DNA of 64,000 nucleotides from CAUZIZ01 sp965218775 (GTDB taxonomy: Bacteria > Acidobacteriota > UBA6911 > RPQK01 > JAJDTT01). The stretch is taken from the NCBI GenBank assembly GCA_965218775.1, contig CBDCLS010000006.1:1240001-1304000 (forward strand), written 5' to 3'. A program made the position numbers and the translations under genes. The notes below the pieces were generated by a model. It did no database searches and was not told where the DNA came from. It saw nothing but the letters and a program-made list of their open reading frames with translations. This document shows positions 40,991 through 48,756 of this stretch, piece after piece; the first letter of the stretch is position 1, and every line of letters begins with the position of its first letter.

Positions 40991-42517
40991 ATGAGCAGTG
41001 TCGGTTTCCAACGTCCGCATCTAGGCATTCTGCTCGTGGTATGTCTGACAGCCTGGCTATCCGCCGGTCAGGTCCTGGACGTGGGCTCCAGCAAGCAACT
41101 CTTTCTGGACGGCCGCGTGATCGAGAAGCTGGACGCGGCTCGCCGCGTCTGGAACCAGCCGGTCAAGTACGAAGGCAACCCTATCATGCGGGGGGAGCAG
41201 CCCTGGGAAAACTGGGTGGTCTATCCCGATGGAGGTCCTGTTGTTCTCTTCGACAAAGAGGAGCGGATCTTCAAAATGTGGTACCAGACCTTTCACGCCG
41301 ATGGGCGAAGCAGCGAGTATCGGCAGCGCTACATCATGTGTTATGCCACTTCTAGGGATGGGCTCCACTGGAAGAAGCCCAACCTCGGAGCCATCGAGTG
41401 GAAAGGCTCTCGGGAGAACAACATCGTCGCCATCGGAAATCGGGGCCTCATCGACACCAACGTCATCAAGGATGCCCGGGATCCAGATCCTGGCCGCCGC
41501 TACAAGACGCTGTACTACGATACCGATGGGCAGGGAGGCCCGCTGGGCATTTCCGTGGGATTCTCAGCCGATGGGATCCATTGGAATCTGCATCCCGAGA
41601 ATCCCGTCCTGGTGGGAACCGGAGACACGCATACCCTTCTAGGGTGGGACGAATCTGTAGGACGGTACGTCGCCTATCTCCGTCCCAAGGCCGAGGACAA
41701 CCGAAAACTGGGCGAGGGAGGCGACCGGATCCGAGTGATTGGCCGCTCGGTGAGTGACGATTTCCTTCACTGGAGGTTGCCCGAGATCATCATCGTTCCC
41801 GACGAGGCTGACGATCCCGATGTTCAATTCTATGGAATGCCCGCCTTCCAGTATGAGGGACACTACGTGGGAATCCTCTGGGTCTTCCACACGCTCTCTC
41901 TTCTTCTGGACAACCACCTGGCTTTCAGCCGTGACGGCGTGGAGTGGCACAGACCTCAACGTCGGAACGTCTTCCTGCCCCTGGGTGCACCCGGTACCTG
42001 GGAGGACGGAATGAGCTATGCCACTACCCCGATCATCTACAATGACGAGATCTACATCTACTACGGTGGCTTCAACGTGATCCACAATCTGGATACCCAG
42101 GAGACGCTGGGCTCCGTAGCAGGGGGGCGCCGCCGGGAAGGTGCTATCGGCCTCGCGCGCCTGAGGCTGGACGGGTTTGCCTCTCTGGACGCTGCCTTTC
42201 GGACCGCCACCGTCACAACCCGGATCCTTCGATTCAGCGGATCCCGCCTGCTCCTCAACATCCAGCCATCCATGAAGGGGCGAGGTGCCGTGGATGAGCT
42301 GAGCCGCTTTCAGGTCGAGATCACCACACCAGAGGGTACTCCTCTGCCCGGCTACAGCTTCCAGGACTCGGCGGATCTGGCTCAGGGCGGCATTCGAACC
42401 CCTGCCACCTGGAAGGGGAACGAAGACTTCAGCTCTCTGGCCGGTCAACGTGTCCGGCTCCGCTTCCGCTACCGGAACGCCAAATTCTATTCGTTCCAGT
42501 TTGAACCGGCTCCGTGA
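40991..42517 (+). CDS. Secreted beta-propeller protein
   Basis: 508 residues from the ATG at 40991 (AAAGGTTGAT upstream); the open frame back to 40763 is inside the mobile element and unlikely. Signal peptide HLGILLVVCLTAWLSAGQV, then SSKQLFLDGRVIEKLDAARR, PWENWVVYPDGG, RIFKMWYQTFHAD, YATSRDGLHWKKPNLG, SRENNIV, GFSADGIHWN, and the tail LAGQRVRLRFRYRNAKFYSF. It is an intact, full-length member of the family. Function is unknown; related GH32/43-like propellers bind or cleave polysaccharides. The TIM-barrel gene begins 21 bases downstream, so the two form an operon. Confidence 0.82.
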   Translation: MSSVGFQRPHLGILLVVCLTAWLSAGQVLDVGSSKQLFLDGRVIEKLDAARRVWNQPVKYEGNPIMRGEQPWENWVVYPDGGPVVLFDKEERIFKMWYQTFHADGRSSEYRQRYIMCYATSRDGLHWKKPNLGAIEWKGSRENNIVAIGNRGLIDTNVIKDARDPDPGRRYKTLYYDTDGQGGPLGISVGFSADGIHWNLHPENPVLVGTGDTHTLLGWDESVGRYVAYLRPKAEDNRKLGEGGDRIRVIGRSVSDDFLHWRLPEIIIVPDEADDPDVQFYGMPAFQYEGHYVGILWVFHTLSLLLDNHLAFSRDGVEWHRPQRRNVFLPLGAPGTWEDGMSYATTPIIYNDEIYIYYGGFNVIHNLDTQETLGSVAGGRRREGAIGLARLRLDGFASLDAAFRTATVTTRILRFSGSRLLLNIQPSMKGRGAVDELSRFQVEITTPEGTPLPGYSFQDSADLAQGGIRTPATWKGNEDFSSLAGQRVRLRFRYRNAKFYSFQFEPAP

Positions 42518-42538
42518 TCTACGACGAGGAGAAATAGC

Positions 42539-43651
42539 ATGCCTGAACAACTGGTACTGTGGGGTCCACCGGTTGTGGACAGCTCTCCTGAGGACCCCGA
42601 TTATGTCCGGCACCTACCTGGGTGGGTGGAGAAGTGTGCCAATGTTGGAGTCACCAAGATCATCGATGGCAGTGCACGGGTCCTTCCATGGGGGGATCTC
42701 ACAAGGGCACTGACGGAGGCTGCGCATCAAGTGGGGATCAAGTTCGACCCCTACCTCGACTACAACTCCTTTCCGAGGTACGGCAGCGCCTGGGTGACGC
42801 GCGGATGGTCCCTGGACTTCCTCAGACCAGCTCTCACCTCGCCCGAGACCCGCCAGATCCTCGACGAACACAGGCCCATCTACGATCCTCCCAAGGTGAA
42901 TACATCTGTGGCCGAATTTGCGACCAAGCATCCCGAGTACCGAAGTCTCACGCGCAGCCGGACCTACACCCTGCGACCGGGTGACGATCTCTACTTGAGC
43001 CCCGCCTTTCCCGAAGTACGCGCACATCAGGCACAGATGTTTGTGGACGTCCTGAAGGCAACCAACGGAGATGGAATCCAGGTGGAGTGTGTCCTCGGCA
43101 ATGAGGACGAAGATGGAGTCGTGACCTATGGCTACGAAGACCGCGCCGTATCAGAGTTCCGCTCGAAGTTCGGGAAGGACCCCTTCGAACTGCCCAACAA
43201 TGACCCTGAATGGATGCAGTTCAGAGCCGACTACACGACCCTTCTCCTGTCCGAGTTGAGGGACAGAATCAAGCAGGCATCTCCAGATGCGGTGTTGTCA
43301 GCCACCCTCATCGCCGCTGAGAAGAACGACTACATCAAGGTCCTGCAGGACTGGCCGGCCTGGATCGACAAAGGCATTCTCGACGAGTTCTACATCTGGT
43401 TCAGGACCGACTCGAACTTGAAGGCGCTGGAACGCCAGGTTCGCCACGCGGTGGATGTCGCCGCCGGACGCGTCCCGGTCATCGCCGAGCTCTCGTGCTA
43501 TCACCCGGGCAGCTTTCAGGATCCCGACTTGATGGTCACCGCCGGAAGAATTGCCGTGGACAACGGAGCTTCAGGGGTTGGTATCTATCGAAGCCACGCC
43601 GTTGAGCAGTTGGACTTCTGGCCGGTACTGGATGAGCTGGGGAGGATCTGA
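42539..43651 (+). CDS. GHL-type TIM-barrel protein
   Basis: 370 residues, no signal peptide. Barrel signatures: WVEKCANVGVTKIIDGSARV, HQVGIKFDPYLDYNSFP, NGDGIQVECVLGNEDEDGVV after the fourth strand, SPDAVLSATLIAAEKNDYIK, LDEFYIWFRTDSN and GASGVGIYRSHAVEQLDFWP. This matches the putative glycosyl-hydrolase-like (GHL10-related) family, with Glu and Asp in the active-site region. It likely processes oligosaccharides delivered by the upstream exported propeller protein, though the missing signal leaves its location open. Confidence 0.75.
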   Translation: MPEQLVLWGPPVVDSSPEDPDYVRHLPGWVEKCANVGVTKIIDGSARVLPWGDLTRALTEAAHQVGIKFDPYLDYNSFPRYGSAWVTRGWSLDFLRPALTSPETRQILDEHRPIYDPPKVNTSVAEFATKHPEYRSLTRSRTYTLRPGDDLYLSPAFPEVRAHQAQMFVDVLKATNGDGIQVECVLGNEDEDGVVTYGYEDRAVSEFRSKFGKDPFELPNNDPEWMQFRADYTTLLLSELRDRIKQASPDAVLSATLIAAEKNDYIKVLQDWPAWIDKGILDEFYIWFRTDSNLKALERQVRHAVDVAAGRVPVIAELSCYHPGSFQDPDLMVTAGRIAVDNGASGVGIYRSHAVEQLDFWPVLDELGRI

Positions 43652-43680
43652 ACTACTTTGCCTTTGCACTTGCAAGACAC

Positions 43681-44880
43681 TTACAACCGACCTGTTAGAT
43701 TGTGCTGCTGAGAGATGCCGCGGTAGACGATCTCCGAGACCCTTCGGATGATGTTGCCACGAGAGCGGAGCCACGACGTATAGCTGCGCGCACGCTGGCG
43801 CTTCTCGATGACGCCGATCAGTGTGTAGGGATAGCGTTTTCCGCCCTTGCCTCTGAGGCTCAGAATCCCCATATCACCGCATAACCGGGCGGTACTACCC
43901 GTCTTGTTATAGACCTTGGTGCCTTTCGGTATTGCTCGACTGCCGCTGTAGAGCCGATCAGGCCCAGGCAGCGCCATAAGACGCTTTATCTCACTTGCCC
44001 GGGAAAGGTCTCCCTTCCAGAGCGCGTAGAGGAAACGACTGTAGTCATGCACCGAAGCCTTGTTTCGGTAGGTCCGGCCGCCGGGGGGGATGTACTCGAC
44101 GATGTTCGTATCCCGAAAAATTCCAGCGTAGTGTCGCTTTAGCACGCGCTGCACGGCGCCAGGTCCACCGACTCGCCGGATGATCCAGTTGGTGGAAGAG
44201 TTGCTGGAGTTCTGAATCATGCGCCGTAGGTGCCTCTTGCTCTTGGGACCGTACTTGAGACGACCACTTTGGACCTGCTGGAAAAAGGCCAGAGCAAAAA
44301 AGGGCTTCACCAGGCTGGCAGCCTGAAACTGGACATCCTCGTTGATATCGACCAACTTTCGACCGCTCGTGAAGTCGTAGACAGACCAGGCGGTGCGTTC
44401 GTCGCGGGCAATCTTCCCAGTACGCCGGAGTCGCTTGACGTACTGCTCCACTGCAGCCTCGATATTCTGGTCTCTCTGCTTCTTTTTGGATTTGGTCCTG
44501 GACGAAGCAGAGAGGGCACGCACTCGCGCCCCCTGCTTTTCGGGGACGAAGCTCCATTCCCTGGAGAGAATACGGACAGCGGGATCGAGCCCCTTAGACT
44601 GCAGAAGCCTCGTGTGTTTTCGAACCAGCCAGCTCGCGGTCGGCCCGTCCCCTTTTCTGTGATAGATGAGGCCGTAGAGGGGGGTTCCCTTCACTACCTT
44701 GAGCTTCTTCTTTACAGTCGGACCCAGCACCTGCCCAACTTGGTTGCGGTAGGACAGGACACTGTCCAATCTGCTGTGCCACAGATAGGAGACGTCAAAA
44801 CGGGCGTCGGCTGCCCATCCAGACGTGGTGCCGAGCAGGAAACACCAAACCGGAAGGAGCACGAGGTAACGCGCACGCAT
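43681..44880 (-). CDS. Exported class A beta-lactamase-like serine hydrolase
   Basis: 399 residues with a signal peptide (LVLLPVWCFLLGTTSGWAAD). An N-terminal module (60-112; VVKGTPLYGLIYHRKGDGPT...HTRLLQSKGLDP) resembles a SPOR-like domain. A basic linker (SSRTKSKKKQRDQN) leads to the hydrolase domain with Ser189-x-x-Lys192 (AASLVKPF), SSN at 225-227 and KTG at 326-328. The full set of penicillin-recognising motifs is present, but no class A Glu166 loop was identified, so it may be a murein-related enzyme rather than an antibiotic-resistance enzyme. It is convergent with 42539-43651. Confidence 0.82.
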   Translation of the reverse strand: MRARYLVLLPVWCFLLGTTSGWAADARFDVSYLWHSRLDSVLSYRNQVGQVLGPTVKKKLKVVKGTPLYGLIYHRKGDGPTASWLVRKHTRLLQSKGLDPAVRILSREWSFVPEKQGARVRALSASSRTKSKKKQRDQNIEAAVEQYVKRLRRTGKIARDERTAWSVYDFTSGRKLVDINEDVQFQAASLVKPFFALAFFQQVQSGRLKYGPKSKRHLRRMIQNSSNSSTNWIIRRVGGPGAVQRVLKRHYAGIFRDTNIVEYIPPGGRTYRNKASVHDYSRFLYALWKGDLSRASEIKRLMALPGPDRLYSGSRAIPKGTKVYNKTGSTARLCGDMGILSLRGKGGKRYPYTLIGVIEKRQRARSYTSWLRSRGNIIRRVSEIVYRGISQQHNLTGRL

Positions 44881-44884
44881 AACG

Positions 44885-45420
44885 ACAATACCCTCCAGTC
44901 AATCAGAAACGAAGAAACACCCAGAAAGTCTAGCATGTAACCCACATTCTGCGTTTAAGCAGGCCCGTTTCCGCAGGATCCCTAGGGTGAAACTTCGCCA
45001 CTGCCCCGGCCTTCGGAGTTCGCCTGTTCGGTGTTCTGCGCTTTGTGATTGAGCCTTTTTCCTTGGTTCTGGAGAACACAACCGATGAATGCTAAACCGC
45101 AGAATGTCGAACAGGCGAATTTCGAAGGCTAAGGAAGACGGTTCGGAGTTCGCAGGTTCGGTGTTCTACGGTTCGTGATTCAGCCTTTTCCCTTGCTCTG
45201 GAGAAGCACAACCGACAAATGCTGAACCGCAGAATATCGAACAAGCCTTTCGAAGGACTCGGGCGATCGCAGCCATTGTTGGTGCCAAAGCACCATTCGC
45301 TGTGGGGCGAAAAAGGGGTGTGGATTCGGATTTGTGAGGGAGGGAGGGGCCTAGACGGCAGGCGTCGTTCCCGGGCTTCTATTGGAAAACCTGGACCGCC
45401 GCAAGGATGGTCGAAAAAGG
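44885..45420. other. Gene-free stretch with tandem palindromes
   Basis: Holds the palindromic pair at 45012-45257; nothing else recognised. Fragments such as GTGAAACTTCG near 44990 resemble other repeats in the window. Confidence 0.4.
45012..45257 (+). repeat. Two tandem copies of a ~116-bp palindromic repeat
   Basis: Copy 1 is 45012-45128 and copy 2 is 45142-45257. Each starts TTCGGAGTTCGC(C/A)(T/G)GTTCGG and ends with an approximately complementary CGAACA...TTTCGAAGG. Each has CCGCAGAAT(G/A)TCGAACA in the right arm and an AT-poor centre with CCTT-rich sequence. The copies are about 85 percent identical by eye. The dyad symmetry and tandem arrangement suggest a REP-like or terminator-like element. 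Confidence 0.7.
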
Positions 45421-45480
45421 TGAGCTAAGTCGAGGCCTAGGCCTCGACTTAGCTCTTGATCTGAGAGTCGCTCCGCGACT
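45410..45480 (-). terminator. Bidirectional palindromic terminator of the flagellin gene
   Basis: Downstream of the flagellin stop come a small hairpin AGTCGCGGAGCGACT (45480-45466) and then a perfect 34-bp palindrome (45422-45455) with arms of 17 bases centred on AGGCCTAGGCCT and no loop bases required. On the minus strand CACCTTTTTCG follows, a T-run appropriate for intrinsic termination. Confidence 0.7.
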
Positions 45481-46339
45481 ACTGGAAGAGCGACAAGACG
45501 CTCTGCGGTACGGCGTTGGCCTGGGCCATTGCCGCTACGCCAACCTGAGACAGAATCTGGAACTTCGTCAGATTCGCGATCTCCGCAGCGAAGTCCGCAT
45601 CTCGAATCTGTGATTCGGCAGCGGTCAGATTCTGAACCTGGGACTGCATGACCGACACCGCATTCTCCAGTCGGTTCATGGAAGCACCCAGTCTTCCTCG
45701 CCGGCTGGCAACCGTGTCAATTGCCGCCTCTACCTCGCCCAGCATGTCGGTGGCCGTGTTGGTGCCATCGATGGCGACTGTAATGCCGGATCCAGTACCG
45801 GAAATACCACTCGTAATCGAGAGATCCGCTAGGCTCAGAACGCTGGTGGTCACGCCGATCTGGGCATTGGACGCCGTCAGGTTCTGCGTGTCCCCTACAA
45901 AGATGTTTATGGTTGTGGCAGAAAAGACAGTCGTGCCGTTGAAAGACGTGGCCGATCCGATCCGGTCGATTTCCTGGTAGATCTGAGCCAGCTCAGTTTC
46001 GATGGCTACCTCGCCGCTGCTGTTGGTGTCTGATTCTGCTTCAGAGAGCAGTGAAGCGGCTCTGCCCAGCAGATTCTGGATCTGTCCCAAGGCACTGTCT
46101 GCCACCTGGGCAAACCCGACGCCGTCATTTGCATTCCTGATAGACTGCTCCAGCGTTCGAATCTGAGCGTGCAAGCCGTCCGCCAACGCCATGCCGGCGG
46201 GGTCCTCGCCTCCTCGAAACAACCGCTGACCAGTAGAGAGCCGGAAGAGGGTTCTTTGCAGGCTCTGCTGGTTCTGGGTGGAATTGTGTTGCGCCACCAA
46301 GCTGGGGAGATTGGTGATGACGCTGAAAGTGCTGCTCAT
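45479..46339 (-). CDS. fliC: Flagellin
   Basis: 286 residues, so a minimal flagellin. The N-terminal D0/D1 domain (SVITNLPSLVAQHNSTQNQQ, then LRLSTGQRLFRGGEDPAGMA-type core and ANDGVGFAQVADSALGQIQN) and the C-terminal domain (RRGRLGASMNRLENAVSVMQ, EIANLTKFQILSQVGVAAMA, VLSLFQ) are complete. The central surface domain is short, about 100 residues. SD is AAGGAGGAAA. No other flagellar gene lies in the window; it stands as a single transcription unit with its own promoter and terminator. Confidence 0.95.
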   Translation of the reverse strand: MSSTFSVITNLPSLVAQHNSTQNQQSLQRTLFRLSTGQRLFRGGEDPAGMALADGLHAQIRTLEQSIRNANDGVGFAQVADSALGQIQNLLGRAASLLSEAESDTNSSGEVAIETELAQIYQEIDRIGSATSFNGTTVFSATTINIFVGDTQNLTASNAQIGVTTSVLSLADLSITSGISGTGSGITVAIDGTNTATDMLGEVEAAIDTVASRRGRLGASMNRLENAVSVMQSQVQNLTAAESQIRDADFAAEIANLTKFQILSQVGVAAMAQANAVPQSVLSLFQ

Positions 46340-46345
46340 TGACTA

Positions 46346-46404
46346 TTTCCTCCTTGAAATTGTCCCTGGGGGCATCCTTGCCCCGCTGGTTCTTGGGTAC
46401 CAGC
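46346..46404 (-). promoter_or_regulatory. Flagellin mRNA leader with CsrA-like hairpin
   Basis: Reading towards the gene: a GCTGGT...ACCAGC hairpin (46404-46385), then GGGGCAAGGATGCCCC (46384-46369) with AAGGAT or AGGA in the loop, then SD AAGGAGGAAA (46355-46346). The hairpin presents GCAAGGATGC, close to the CsrA consensus ACARGGAUGU in a GGA loop. The SD itself contains a second GGA. This is the two-site arrangement known for CsrA repression of Bacillus hag. Function is inferred from sequence only. Confidence 0.55.
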
Positions 46405-46425
46405 AAACCCGTGTTTCAACCTTCC

Positions 46426-46453
46426 TAATCGGCCGTTAGACGAAGATGCTTTA
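46426..46453 (-). promoter_or_regulatory. Sigma-28 (FliA/SigD-type) promoter of flagellin
   Basis: The minus strand reads TAAAG at 46453-46449 and GCCGATTA at 46433-46426. This is TAAA-N16-GCCGATTA, within the N14-N16 spacing and one base from the GCCGATAA/GCCGATAT -10 consensus. The predicted start near 46419 gives an 80-base leader to the flagellin ATG at 46339. Confidence 0.75.
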
Positions 46454-46504
46454 GTCCAAATCACTTCGTCAACGGCTTCTAGAAAGACCGATACTTGGGG
46501 CAAG

Positions 46505-47674
46505 CTAGATCCCCGAGGCTTCCGGCATCATCACTTTACGTATCAGTGTCTCTACCTCGGTGTCAGCAACCCCTTGCTTGCGATCCTCTGCCAGATCGAT
46601 AAAGCGGTGGTAGAGATCTTCCAATTGGGATGGGTCGAGAGCGTACCCGAGGTCACTGCAACGTCGCGATAGGGCGTGTCGTCCACTGTGCTTTCCCAGG
46701 ATTACACTGCTTTCGGGAACGCCAACGCTCAATGGCTCCATGATTTCATAGGTGGTGCGCTCCTTGAAGAAGCCGTCCTGATGGATTCCTGCTTCGTGAG
46801 CGAAGGCGTTGGCTCCGACTATGGCTTTGTTGGGCTGCGGGTGGAAGCTGATCAACTGGGCTAGTAACTGGCTGCTGGGATAGAGCTGCTGCGAGACGAT
46901 TTCGGTCTCGAAGGGAAAAGAGTCGCCTCGAACCACCATCGCCATTACCACCTCCTCCAAGGCGCAGTTGCCGGCCCGCTCCCCAATTCCGTTGACGGTG
47001 CACTCGATCTGGCGGGCTCCCGCCTCGACACCCGCCAGCGTGTTGGCGGAGGCCAAGCCGAGATCGTCATGACAGTGGGTGCTGATGACGATCTTTTCGT
47101 CGAGAGCGTCAACCAAACGCCGAATCAAGGCTGAGTACTCGCTGGGAAAGGAGTACCCCACCGTGTCCGGGAGGTTGATGGTGGTGGCGCCTGCTGCTAC
47201 GGCCGCCTTGCAGATCTCCTCCAGGTAGACCGGATCAGTTCGAGTAGCATCCTCAGCCGACCATTCCACGTCCTCTACGAAGCTGAGGGCGAGCTCGACG
47301 GCATCCACCGTCTCGTCCAACACCTGCTGTCGAGATTTTCGGAGCTTGTGCTCGAGGTGAATATCACTGGTCGCAATGAAAGTGTGTATCCGGGGCATCC
47401 GAGCCGACGCCAGGGCCCGCGCGGCCAGCTCGATGTCCGCCCGGCAGCAACGCGCCAGCGCCGCAACCCGAACCGAGGGCAGGGCCTCTGCGACTTTCTT
47501 CACCGCCTCGAAATCGCCGGCGGACGCAATCGGAAAGCCGACCTCCATGATATCCACGTTGAGTTCGCTCAACTTGTGGGCCATCCGCAGCTTCTCGTCG
47601 ACCGTCATGCTACAGCCCGGCGACTGCTCTCCATCCCGCAGAGTCGTATCGAAAATAAAGACTCGGTCCTTCAT
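46505..47674 (-). CDS. leuA: 2-isopropylmalate synthase, short form
   Basis: 389 residues from the ATG at 47674, which follows CTCAGGAGGACAGACC. Catalytic domain motifs: FDTTLRDGEQSPGCSM, VGFPIASAGDFE, STHCHDDLGLASANTLAG (metal-binding His), NGIGERAGNCALEEVVMA, and HEAGIHQDGFFK. The C-terminal regulatory domain of about 120 residues that binds leucine is absent; the protein ends soon after the linker (EDRKQGVADTEVETLIRKVM). Short enzymes of this class can be 2-isopropylmalate, citramalate or homocitrate synthases. IPMS is the best guess, and feedback inhibition by leucine would not be expected. Confidence 0.8.
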   Translation of the reverse strand: MKDRVFIFDTTLRDGEQSPGCSMTVDEKLRMAHKLSELNVDIMEVGFPIASAGDFEAVKKVAEALPSVRVAALARCCRADIELAARALASARMPRIHTFIATSDIHLEHKLRKSRQQVLDETVDAVELALSFVEDVEWSAEDATRTDPVYLEEICKAAVAAGATTINLPDTVGYSFPSEYSALIRRLVDALDEKIVISTHCHDDLGLASANTLAGVEAGARQIECTVNGIGERAGNCALEEVVMAMVVRGDSFPFETEIVSQQLYPSSQLLAQLISFHPQPNKAIVGANAFAHEAGIHQDGFFKERTTYEIMEPLSVGVPESSVILGKHSGRHALSRRCSDLGYALDPSQLEDLYHRFIDLAEDRKQGVADTEVETLIRKVMMPEASGI

Positions 47675-47799
47675 AGGTCTGTCCTCCTGAGACTCGCTGT
47701 TCCAGCCCCGAAGGGCAACTCGCAGCAAAGTATGGACAAAACAAATTAATTAGTAAAATTGATAATACTTCTTATATCTATTTATGATATTTATATCTC
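47675..47799. promoter_or_regulatory. Divergent leuA-lysR control region
   Basis: 125 bp, strikingly AT-rich compared with the surroundings. A dyad ATATC-N7-GATAT lies at 47774-47790, close to the LysR-type gene start at 47800, consistent with a LysR-family autoregulatory site. AATTAATTAGTAAAATTG upstream of leuA may carry promoter elements. No T-box or leader peptide was found. Confidence 0.5.
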
Positions 47800-48681
47800 A
47801 TGGATCTCCACACGCTTAATGTCTTTCTCACTGTGGCCAGGGAACAGAGTTTTTCCATTGCTGCAGAGAAGCTGTTTCGCACTCAACCGGCTGTTTCCCT
47901 GGCCATTCAAAGGCTGGAGTCAACCGTCGGCGAAAAGCTGTTGGATCGTTCCGGGCGTCATCTTGTATTGACCGATGGGGGAGAGCTGGTTTTGGAATAC
48001 GCGCTTCGATTCGAGAACCTGTCGCGCGAGCTGGAACACGCCCTGGCAGAACTGAGAGACAAGTCAGCAGGTAAGCTGGCCATCGGGGCCAACGAGTCCA
48101 CTACCCTCTACCTGCTGAGGCACATCCATCAGTTCCGCGGGCTCTATCCGAAGGTCAAAGTTGAGATCCGGCGTTCGCTCTCGAGCAGGCTTCCAGCCGC
48201 GATTATCCGAGGAGACCTGGAGCTGGGTGCCATCAGTTACGAGCCCAGTGACAAAAGGCTTTCATCTAGCGTCATCTACGTAGATCGTCTTTGCTTCGTA
48301 GTATCTCCGGGGCACCGACTTGCGGAGCGCGAAAAGGCCTCGATCCGCGAGTTGGGGGAGGAAACCTTTGTTGCTCACAACGTGGCGTCACCTTATCGCC
48401 AGCTCGTGCTCGACACCTTCCAGAAGAATCGAGTGCCCCTGAAAATGGATTTGGAGATGCCCTCGGTGGAGAGCATTCGACGAATGGTGGAACGAGATGA
48501 AGGTGTGGCCTTCCTACCCAAAATGTGCGTCGAGGACGATCTGCGGCAGGGCAGGCTGTGCGAAGTCAAAGTCGAGGAACTCCAGATCGACCGGAATATC
48601 CGTCTGATCTACCCTAGCCGGCGAAGGCTGAGTTATGCCACTCGAGCCTTTCTGGATCTCTTGAGCGAAGGCTCGTCGTAG
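47800..48681 (+). CDS. LysR-family transcriptional regulator
   Basis: 293 residues. The winged helix-turn-helix is MDLHTLNVFLTVAREQSFSI, AAEKLFRTQPAVSLAIQRLE, STVGEKLLDRSGRHLVLTDGG. The effector domain starts at GKLAIGANESTTLYLLRHIH and includes VPLKMDLEMPSVESIRRMVE and GVAFLPKMCVEDDL. Divergent arrangement with leuA suggests that it controls leuA (and itself), perhaps in response to a leucine-pathway intermediate. Confidence 0.9.
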   Translation: MDLHTLNVFLTVAREQSFSIAAEKLFRTQPAVSLAIQRLESTVGEKLLDRSGRHLVLTDGGELVLEYALRFENLSRELEHALAELRDKSAGKLAIGANESTTLYLLRHIHQFRGLYPKVKVEIRRSLSSRLPAAIIRGDLELGAISYEPSDKRLSSSVIYVDRLCFVVSPGHRLAEREKASIRELGEETFVAHNVASPYRQLVLDTFQKNRVPLKMDLEMPSVESIRRMVERDEGVAFLPKMCVEDDLRQGRLCEVKVEELQIDRNIRLIYPSRRRLSYATRAFLDLLSEGSS

Positions 48682-48756
48682 AGTCGCGTTCCTTCCTTGA
48701 CCAGAATACTCTCCAGACATAGAATCCCGCCCAGTCCACACAAACAGGAGAGCATT

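Noticed and set aside
45012..45257. CRISPR-like reading of the tandem palindromes
   Set aside because: Only two long units with internal dyads and a 13-base gap; no short regular repeats with unique spacers.
47675..47799. T-box, leader peptide or riboswitch ahead of leuA
   Set aside because: The region is too short, no leucine-rich leader frame or specifier stem was found, and the LysR dyad is a simpler explanation.
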